From the NCBI GenBank assembly GCA_964459995.1, contig CAYWOR010000010.1, positions 34,092 through 98,091 of the forward strand: a stretch of 64,000 nucleotides of DNA, written 5' to 3'. A program made the position numbers and the translations under genes. Origin of the DNA: CAZSHG01 sp964459995 (GTDB lineage: Bacteria > UBP14 > UBA6098). Positions 52,696 to 59,323 of the stretch are shown here, piece by piece. Under the pieces are notes generated by a model. The model was not told the DNA's origin. It saw nothing but the letters and a program-made list of their open reading frames with translations, and searched no databases. Within the stretch, counting starts at the first letter, position 1; every line of letters begins with the position of its first letter.

Positions 52696-53817
52696 ATGTG
52701 GTTTTGGGGCATAATAAGCGGTCTTTGGTTCGGAAGAACACGAAACGGCCGTGCGCCTAAGAAGTCGGAAGGAAAATTTTTAAGAATCCTCTCAATAATC
52801 GCTTCTATTGTATCTATCGCTGTAGGTATTTTTGCAATAATCGTATCTTATTATTTCGCTAAACAAGCAAGGCTAAGCGCTGAGAGGATTGAAAAGGTAA
52901 CGAACGCTAGTCTTTACATGAGTATTAAAGAATATACCGACCGCATGGGAATGGACATCTCAAAAATAGAGGACCCTCTATTTTTCTTTGATGTTTATAT
53001 GGCCGATTTAAAGGGGGACAAACAGCTTATTAAAGAGAGTTTATTGAACTATATCGAAAATGACTCTACAAAAGGGTTCCCATATTGGTTATTGGGCAAA
53101 TACTTTAGCGATGGCGACAATCTAATACCAGATAATCTTGACTCAGCTATTTATTATTATTCTAAAGCTATATTTAACATGGATGAAAATGACCCCAATA
53201 AACCGATCGCTTATAGCAATCGGGGAGCTTTAAAATCAGAACTTAAGGATTACAAATCCTCTATTGCGGACTTCGACAGGGCTATCGAACTGAAACCGGA
53301 CTACGCCAAGGCGTTCAACAGACGCGGCAATGCGAAAAAGAACCTTGAAGATTACGACGGCGCGATTGAGGATTACGACAGGGCTATCGAACTATACGGC
53401 GATAAGAGTCCTGAAGTTGCCGATGTGTTAGTCAACCGCGGCAACGCGAAATCCAAACTCGAAGATTACGACGGCGCGATTGCGGATTACGACAGGGCTA
53501 TCGAACTGAAACCGGACTACGCCGAGGCGTTCTACAACCGCGGCAACGCGAAAGCCATACTTAAAGATTACGATGATGCGATTGCGGATTTCGACAGGGC
53601 TATCGAACTGAAACCGGACTACGCCGATGCGTTCAACAGCCGCGGCGTTGCGAAAGCCAAACTCGAACGATACGATGACGCGATTGCGGATTTCGTCAGG
53701 GCTATCGAACTTAAACCGGACTTCAATGAAGCAAAGAATAATCTTATAATCGCTAAGAAGAAATTAGAGGAATTAAACAACAAATCGGGCGGGGCGGATT
53801 CGCCCGAGGAAGACTAA
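52696..53817 (+). CDS. Membrane-anchored TPR protein
   Basis: The protein has 373 residues. A transmembrane helix lies at about 29-54 (LRILSIIASIVSIAVGIFAIIV), followed by a linker and then five to six 34-residue tetratricopeptide repeats from about residue 165 to 355 with the motif DYDRAIELKPDYAEAFYNRGNAK. The repeats are almost identical in DNA as well, a sign of recent internal duplication or gene conversion. TPRs bind partner proteins; no enzymatic domain is present. The start was set at ATG 52696, with GGGAG ten bases upstream. An ATG at 52636 overlaps the short peptide in another frame and lacks a ribosome-binding site. The neighbouring DNA is full of repeats, so this may be an unstable locus. 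Confidence 0.85.
   Translation: MWFWGIISGLWFGRTRNGRAPKKSEGKFLRILSIIASIVSIAVGIFAIIVSYYFAKQARLSAERIEKVTNASLYMSIKEYTDRMGMDISKIEDPLFFFDVYMADLKGDKQLIKESLLNYIENDSTKGFPYWLLGKYFSDGDNLIPDNLDSAIYYYSKAIFNMDENDPNKPIAYSNRGALKSELKDYKSSIADFDRAIELKPDYAKAFNRRGNAKKNLEDYDGAIEDYDRAIELYGDKSPEVADVLVNRGNAKSKLEDYDGAIADYDRAIELKPDYAEAFYNRGNAKAILKDYDDAIADFDRAIELKPDYADAFNSRGVAKAKLERYDDAIADFVRAIELKPDFNEAKNNLIIAKKKLEELNNKSGGADSPEED
53230..53760 (+). repeat. Near-identical 102-bp coding repeats (TPR units)
   Basis: Units of 102 bases (34 codons) recur with long identical stretches such as GACAGGGCTATCGAACT and ACCGGACTACGCC, including at third codon positions. Confidence 0.75.
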
Positions 53818-53890
53818 ACCCACATCGCCGACAAATCGTCGTATATTGCATTTGGTATGGAAACAGCTTATTAAAACTGTCGTTAGCCGA

Positions 53891-53916
53891 AGCGAATCCG
53901 ACGAAGTCGGTTGAGC
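53891..53916 (+). repeat. AGCGAAT...TTGAGC hairpin repeat, copy 3, in the leader of the ferritin-like gene
   Basis: The element is AGCGAAT, CCGAC, GAA, GTCGG, TTGAGC. The stem differs from copies 1 and 2 (CGGC/GCCG), but pairing is kept. It ends 26 bases before the ATG of the encapsulated-ferritin-like gene. Confidence 0.6.
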
Positions 53917-53942
53917 AAGTCAAAAAAACCTAAGGAGCGAAA

Positions 53943-54233
53943 ATGGAATATCACGAGGAAAAACTCAGCCAGGAAGCCAAGGATTACCATCGCGCGATAA
54001 AGTCGATGATAGAGGAATTGGAGGCTATCGACTGGTATAATCAGCGTGTCGAGGCCGCACAGGACGACGAGCTTCGCGAAATCCTCGCCCATAACCGCGA
54101 CGAGGAAAAGGAACACGCCGCCATGCTTCTCGAATGGCTTCGCAGGCGCGATGTGGCTCTTAACGACGAGCTTGAGGCCTATCTTTTCTCCGAGGGTTAT
54201 ATCCCCGATCTCGAAGAGGGAGCCGCAGAATAG
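53943..54233 (+). CDS. Encapsulated ferritin-like protein (EncFtn family)
   Basis: The protein has 96 residues, two helices, and the encapsulated-ferritin signature: MIEELEAIDWYNQR in helix 1 and NRDEEKEHAAMLLEWLRRRD in helix 2. By comparison with the well-studied Rhodospirillum protein as I remember it, Glu25, Glu55 and His58 would be the iron ligands and Trp31 the conserved aromatic. Such proteins form ring decamers whose dimer interface oxidises Fe(II), and normally store iron only inside an encapsulin shell. Here no encapsulin gene lies within the window, and the protein ends right after the helices (YIPDLEEGAAE), with no obvious shell-targeting tail. AAGGAG precedes the ATG. The next gene starts two bases downstream. 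Confidence 0.9.
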   Translation: MEYHEEKLSQEAKDYHRAIKSMIEELEAIDWYNQRVEAAQDDELREILAHNRDEEKEHAAMLLEWLRRRDVALNDELEAYLFSEGYIPDLEEGAAE

Positions 54234-54234
54234 C

Positions 54235-57200
54235 TTGAAACCCTTTGCGAGTAATATTTTCGCCGCAATCCTGGTTGTTCTCGCGATGGTCGGCGTAACC
54301 CATGCCGAGTCTTTCGGCCGGAACAAGGTTCAATACGAGACCTTCGAGTGGCGAACCGTTCAAACGCCGCATTTCAAGTTCTATTATCCCGCAGGATTCG
54401 ATGAGTTGGCTCTCCGCGCCGGGGAGGTTCTCGAAGGCGCACTTCCGCAGTTGGTTCACGACCTCGGACAGCGGCCTATCGACGAATTCCCGGTGATAAT
54501 CTACCCGACCCAAGCGGATTTTCAGGAGACCAATGTCATTCAATCCATCCTCGGCGAGGGCACAGGCGGTTTCACCGAATCGATGAAAACCCGCGTGGTT
54601 GTGCCATTCAACGGCAGTTACGAGGATTTTCGTCATGTCCTTGTCCACGAGGTCGCTCATGCGATGACATTCGACAAAATCTACGGCAGAGGCCCTGGCA
54701 AACAATTTGCGGCGAGTTCGGTCTTCAATATTCCGCTCTGGTTCGCCGAGGGAATATCCGAGTTCGAGTCGATTTGCTGGGATGTCGAGAGCGATATGTA
54801 TCTTCGCGACGCGGTTTTGAACGGCTATGTCGTCCCGCTTTCACGGCTCTACGGTTTTCTCGCATATAAGCAGGGCGCAAGTGTGGTCAGCTATATTGCG
54901 ACACGCTACGGGCGCAAGAAAATCGGCGAGATTATCGGCAAAGGGCAGGTTTATATTCAACCGGACGAGGCGTTGAAAGCCGCCCTGGGACGAACTCAGG
55001 ACGAAATCTACGAAGAATGGCTGAATTTCAAACGGCGCGAGTATTTCCCGGAATTCGGCTTCCGAAGCAGGCCGGAGGACATCGCAGAACGAATCACCGA
55101 CCACGAAAAGGATGGCTCCTATTTCAACGTGATGCCCTCCTTTTCTCCCGACGGCCAGCATGTCGCCTTTATATCTAACCGCAAAGACTACATAGACTTA
55201 TATCTTGTCGATATTCTCACAAAAAAGAAGCACCAAATCGCCAAAGCTGAGCGGACTTTCTCCGCGCAGAGTTTTCACCCCTTCCGAAGCAGGGCGGGGT
55301 GGTCTTCGGACGGCAAGTTCTTGATTTATTCGCGCAAAGCGGGCGGCTCGGACGAAATCGCGGTGCATAATGTCCACACCGGCAAGATTCAACGCACTTT
55401 CGCCTTCGAGGGCATCCGCGAGATTTCCTCTCCGATCTTTCTGCCGGGGGACACCGCACTGGTTTTCTCCGGACTTTCCGGCGATAGGACGGATATCTAT
55501 CTGCACCACTTTGGCAGGTCGGGGCCTGTCAAAATCACCGATGATCTTTACGACGACCGTTTCCCGACAATCTCGCCCGAGGGCAGGTATCTCGCCTTTT
55601 CGAGCGATAGGCCTATTTTTGGCGATGAGCCTCCCGACTCTTCCGAAGAAGCTTCCGGGCAGATGGTCTCGCCGGAGCATTCGGATTTAGAATTCGGTCG
55701 ATACAATATCTGGATTTACGATTTCGAGGCGGACACACTTTCACCGCTGACCACAGACGGCGAGGGCAACGACAGCCCCGTTTTCTCGCCCGAGGGCGGA
55801 AGAATCGCCTACACAAGCGAGCGAAACGGTGTCCGCAACATATGGATTGCCGAGCTGGGCGAAGATGTCATCCATCGGCCATACTCCGATCTTCTATCCG
55901 GCGCCTTCGCACCGACATGGGACCCCGACGGCAGAAAGATCGTCTTCAGCGCATTCTACAACGGCGGGTTCGATATTTTCTACATGAAAGAGCTTACGTC
56001 GCTGGATTCGCTCGTGCCGACCCCCTACATGTTTCACCGCGACACACTTTGCCCTGCCGAAATGATCGACGACCCCGATCCGCGCGGTCGAATCACAGGA
56101 GATCTACGTCGCCCAAAAACCGATTCTTCCGGAAAAGAGAAGGCGAGGGATTTATACACCCCCAAAAAATACAAGCCGGAATTCTCTATCGACCTCGTCG
56201 CCGGCGCGGTGGCCTATGACACATATTACGGTTTCCGCGGCCTTACGCAGATAATGTTCAGCGACATGCTTGGCGACCAGCAATTTTACATCGCGACCGA
56301 CCTTCTCGACGACCTCGAAAACTCCACGGTTTATGCTCTTTACGCGAATTACGGCAGGCGTGTGAATTTTGCGGTGATGGGTTATCATTACAAAAATTAT
56401 TTCTGGCGAAGCTACAGCGAATACTTCTCCGACCGCGTTTTCGGCGGATTGACCAGTATCGAATATCCATTCAGCCAATATGAGAGAATTCAGCTTAACG
56501 CCGACGGTTTCTTCGTGGATAGGCATTATTACGCTGTGCCGGCAGGTTCCGGCCTTCACGATGTAATGCCATTCAACCTGCGGATGGAGCTTTCTGCAGT
56601 CCGCGACAACACCCTTTGGAAATCCACGGGGCCTCTGCGCGGCACTCGAAGCAAAATCGCAGTGGAATATGTTCCCAAGATTGGCGAAAACAGCCTCAGC
56701 TACGTCGGAGCGAGGGCGGACCTGCGTAAGTATTACCATTTTGGGCGGGGTTACGGCTTCGCTATGCGCCTTGCCGCAGGCGGTGTCAAGGGCGACAATT
56801 CGCCGGTCTTCTGGCTCGGAGGCTCGGAAAATTGGCTAAATTGGCAGAGCGTCCGAAGGGATTATTTCGACATAGACAGATTCTATTTCTCGAACTTCGT
56901 CCTGCCCATGCGCGGATACCCCTATTTCGCCTTCGAGGGCAAATATTACGGCCTAATGAATTTAGAACTTCGCTATCCCTTCGTCAAACGGATCGATCTC
57001 GGATTCCCGCCGATAACGATTGGCGGTATCAACGGCGCATTCTTCGCGGATTTCGGCGGAGTCGCGCCGGAGAATATTCGCGAGTTCAAGGGCGCGACCG
57101 ACGGTAGGCTCGACGACCTCAAAATGAGCATAGGTTTCGGTGCGAGGTCGTGGATTTGGTGGTTCTTGTTCTATTATGACCTCGCGTGGAGCACCGATTT

Positions 57201-57255
57201 AGGCGAGATTTCGCCCAAACCCACCCATCATTTCGGAATAGGAACGGAGTTCTGA
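54235..57255 (+). CDS. Outer-membrane fusion of gluzincin peptidase, TolB-like propeller and Omp85-like barrel
   Basis: The protein has 1006 residues. The start is TTG 54235, one base after the ferritin-like stop, giving a good signal peptide (NIFAAILVVLAMVGVTHA). The ATG-initiated frame from 54046 lies inside the previous gene. Residues ~25-300 are a peptidase-MA-like domain with HEVAH (138-142) and the third zinc ligand in WFAEG (Glu172). Residues ~330-650 hold six TolB/PD40 blades (SFSPDGQHVAF, SPEGRYLAFSSDR, SPEGGRIAYTSER). The last ~330 residues form an outer-membrane beta barrel ending in aromatic HHFGIGTEF. It is probably an outer-membrane protein with a periplasmic metallopeptidase and propeller. 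The substrate is unknown. It is linked to the ferritin-like gene by position only. Confidence 0.85.
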   Translation: MKPFASNIFAAILVVLAMVGVTHAESFGRNKVQYETFEWRTVQTPHFKFYYPAGFDELALRAGEVLEGALPQLVHDLGQRPIDEFPVIIYPTQADFQETNVIQSILGEGTGGFTESMKTRVVVPFNGSYEDFRHVLVHEVAHAMTFDKIYGRGPGKQFAASSVFNIPLWFAEGISEFESICWDVESDMYLRDAVLNGYVVPLSRLYGFLAYKQGASVVSYIATRYGRKKIGEIIGKGQVYIQPDEALKAALGRTQDEIYEEWLNFKRREYFPEFGFRSRPEDIAERITDHEKDGSYFNVMPSFSPDGQHVAFISNRKDYIDLYLVDILTKKKHQIAKAERTFSAQSFHPFRSRAGWSSDGKFLIYSRKAGGSDEIAVHNVHTGKIQRTFAFEGIREISSPIFLPGDTALVFSGLSGDRTDIYLHHFGRSGPVKITDDLYDDRFPTISPEGRYLAFSSDRPIFGDEPPDSSEEASGQMVSPEHSDLEFGRYNIWIYDFEADTLSPLTTDGEGNDSPVFSPEGGRIAYTSERNGVRNIWIAELGEDVIHRPYSDLLSGAFAPTWDPDGRKIVFSAFYNGGFDIFYMKELTSLDSLVPTPYMFHRDTLCPAEMIDDPDPRGRITGDLRRPKTDSSGKEKARDLYTPKKYKPEFSIDLVAGAVAYDTYYGFRGLTQIMFSDMLGDQQFYIATDLLDDLENSTVYALYANYGRRVNFAVMGYHYKNYFWRSYSEYFSDRVFGGLTSIEYPFSQYERIQLNADGFFVDRHYYAVPAGSGLHDVMPFNLRMELSAVRDNTLWKSTGPLRGTRSKIAVEYVPKIGENSLSYVGARADLRKYYHFGRGYGFAMRLAAGGVKGDNSPVFWLGGSENWLNWQSVRRDYFDIDRFYFSNFVLPMRGYPYFAFEGKYYGLMNLELRYPFVKRIDLGFPPITIGGINGAFFADFGGVAPENIREFKGATDGRLDDLKMSIGFGARSWIWWFLFYYDLAWSTDLGEISPKPTHHFGIGTEF

Positions 57256-57256
57256 C

Positions 57257-57775
57257 ATGTCTGGATGGACAATTGCCGTGATTGCGATAATTTTTGGTGT
57301 TGGGGTTTTGGGAATTCTCTGGTGGATTGTTTTCAATGCCTCGCGCAAGGCCGCGTTGGACTGGAAAAAGAACTTTCCGGACGAAAAGGTCGTCCTATAT
57401 GCCAACGGTGCAAATTGTTTCGGTTTTCCCGGCGAGAAATTTACCCTACGCGGAAACGGGCTTCTTGTTTTGACCGTCACAGATTTGCATTTCGATATGT
57501 GGGGAATGAAAAAAGAAATGATGATCAACCTCGGCGCGATTGAACATGCCGGAACCGTAAAATCCTTCGCTGGCCGACGCGGAAGACTTCCCTTGCTTCA
57601 CATTGTCTTCCGTATGCCAGACAGCGCGCTTTTAGAGACAGCTTTCGCAGTCGGGAATGCCCAGCATTGGGCGGACACAATCCGCACAGGTATTCGTCGC
57701 CCCGAATTTACCGAAGGGCGAACTAAGGGAGTATCTCAAGACAAAAAGGGGAGAGAAGATGGCTCAGGAACCTAA
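57257..57775 (+). CDS. Small membrane protein with PH-like cytoplasmic domain
   Basis: The protein has 172 residues with one N-terminal transmembrane helix (IAVIAIIFGVGVLGILWWIVF). A domain of alternating strands follows (KVVLYANGANCFGFPGEKFTLRGNGLLVLT, LPLLHIVFRM) that resembles a bacterial PH-like fold and ends in a helix (AQHWADTIRTGI). The last 40 residues are polar and probably disordered. It follows the peptidase/barrel gene by one base, and its end overlaps the start of the NtrC-type regulator by 17 bases, so the genes from the ferritin-like gene to the regulator form one unit. The function is unknown; a membrane-binding or scaffold role is inference. Confidence 0.75.
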   Translation: MSGWTIAVIAIIFGVGVLGILWWIVFNASRKAALDWKKNFPDEKVVLYANGANCFGFPGEKFTLRGNGLLVLTVTDLHFDMWGMKKEMMINLGAIEHAGTVKSFAGRRGRLPLLHIVFRMPDSALLETAFAVGNAQHWADTIRTGIRRPEFTEGRTKGVSQDKKGREDGSGT

Positions 57776-59150
57776 ACCGAAAATTCTCGTTGTCGATGAC
57801 GAAGAATCCATGCGCGAATTTCTCGATATAATGCTCTCGAAAGAGGGCTACAATGTCCGCACGGCGGAAGACTACGACATGGCGACTCAAATTCTCTCCG
57901 GCGAAAGTTTCGATGTTGTAATCTCGGACATAAAAATGCCGGATGTCTCCGGAATCGAGCTTTTGAAAGAGATTCGCTCTGTCGATTCCAACACCGCTGT
58001 GATAATGATAACCGCCTATGCCAGCCTCGACAGCGCCGTTTCCGCCCTTCGCGAGGGGGCAGTGGATTATATTACTAAACCCTTCGAGGTCAATCAGGTC
58101 AAATTTGCCATCAAACGCGCGATTGAAGGCAAACGGCTCAAAGATGAAAACAGGATACTCAAAGAACATGTGCGCAAAGGCGGATCGGAAATCGACGAGT
58201 TTATCGGCGAATCGAAGATAATAAAAGACATAAAAGACTTTGTGCGCAAGGTTGCGCCGACAGACAGCTCGGTGCTTATCACAGGCGAATCCGGCACTGG
58301 CAAGGACCTTATTGCGCGGGCGATTCACCGTCTTTCGCCACGTTCTGGAGCACCGATAATTGCGATAAATTGTGGCGCTCTCCCCGAACATCTTCTCGAA
58401 AGTGAACTTTTCGGCCATGTTAAAGGCTCTTTTACCGGCGCGATACGCGATAAGGAAGGCCTTTTCTCCGCCGCCGCGGGGGGGACATTGTTCCTCGACG
58501 AGATAGCGACAGCATCGCAGGGTATCCAAGTTAAGCTTCTGCGTGCGTTGGAACAGAAAGAAATCACGCCGGTTGGAAGCACGAAACCTTTCCATGTCGA
58601 TGTCCGCCTTATCGCGGCCACAAACGCCGACCTCGCCGGAATGGCCGCAGGAAAGGAATTCCGCGAAGACCTATTCTATAGGCTCAATGTTTTTCATATC
58701 CACATCCCTCCCCTCAGAGAGCGCAATGAAGATATCGTCCCCATCGCAAGAAGTATTCTCGAAAAACTCGCCGCGCGCACAGGCGACCGCGCGAAAAAAC
58801 TTTCGGCAAAAGCGGAAGAACTTCTGAAAAATTCACCATGGAAGGGCAATGTTCGCGAGTTGGAAAACGTCCTCGAACGAGCGCTTCTGCTTGCCGACGG
58901 CGACGCAATCGGCGCGGAGTCGCTTCCGCAGAATGTCAGATTGGAAACCACGGAAACACGAAAATCGCCGCTGATGATAGGCGAGCAAAATCTTCCCACG
59001 ATGGAGACTATCGAGAAGGCCTATATCTACTGGGTTCTCGAATCGACCGACTGGAAAAAAGCGCAGGCCGCTGAAATTTTAGGCATCGACGCCAGCACGC
59101 TTTACCGTAAAATCGAAAAATACGGAATGAAGGAAAAAGCCGAAGAATAA
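57759..59150 (+). CDS. Sigma-54-dependent response regulator (NtrC/AtoC type)
   Basis: This is a 463-residue transcription activator. The receiver domain has acidic DDE at 13-15, phospho-acceptor Asp57 in VISDIKMP, and lysine in DYITKPF. The AAA+ domain has GESGTGKD near 176, GSFTGA near 226 (the sigma-54-contacting GAFTGA with Ser for Ala) and GGTLFLDEI. The Fis-type helix-turn-helix is at the C-terminus (KKAQAAEILGIDASTLYRKI). The frame is open to 57657, but ATG 57759 has GGGAGAGAAG in front. The regulated genes should carry -24/-12 promoters. No kinase is adjacent, so the partner is elsewhere, perhaps one of the two kinases in this window. Confidence 0.95.
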   Translation: MAQEPKPKILVVDDEESMREFLDIMLSKEGYNVRTAEDYDMATQILSGESFDVVISDIKMPDVSGIELLKEIRSVDSNTAVIMITAYASLDSAVSALREGAVDYITKPFEVNQVKFAIKRAIEGKRLKDENRILKEHVRKGGSEIDEFIGESKIIKDIKDFVRKVAPTDSSVLITGESGTGKDLIARAIHRLSPRSGAPIIAINCGALPEHLLESELFGHVKGSFTGAIRDKEGLFSAAAGGTLFLDEIATASQGIQVKLLRALEQKEITPVGSTKPFHVDVRLIAATNADLAGMAAGKEFREDLFYRLNVFHIHIPPLRERNEDIVPIARSILEKLAARTGDRAKKLSAKAEELLKNSPWKGNVRELENVLERALLLADGDAIGAESLPQNVRLETTETRKSPLMIGEQNLPTMETIEKAYIYWVLESTDWKKAQAAEILGIDASTLYRKIEKYGMKEKAEE

Positions 59151-59285
59151 TCCTCTCGACGTCTAATAATTCTCTGTCGCAATTTCGACCTCGCGAAATC
59201 TTTTACAAAAAAAAGCCAATCCCCTGTGCTTGCGAGGCTCGAAACAATCCCTTCAAGACATAGATGTTCTTCGCTCATAAAACCT

Positions 59286-59314
59286 TTGCGAAAAACAACA
59301 AAAATCATTATACT
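59286..59314 (+). promoter_or_regulatory. Predicted promoter giving a near-leaderless transcript
   Basis: TTGCGA and TATACT are 17 bases apart. The start would be near 59321, about three bases before ATG 59324, which has no Shine-Dalgarno sequence. The 173 bases between this gene and the regulator hold no other feature. Confidence 0.5.
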
Positions 59315-59323
59315 TAATTTACA

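Noticed and set aside
53943..54233. Rubrerythrin or generic four-helix ferritin
   Set aside because: It has only two helices, and the EELEAIDWYNQR / EEKEHAAMLLEWLRRR pair is specific to encapsulated ferritins.
57723..58595. 290-codon frame antisense to the NtrC-type regulator
   Set aside because: It is a shadow of the conserved receiver and AAA+ coding sequence.
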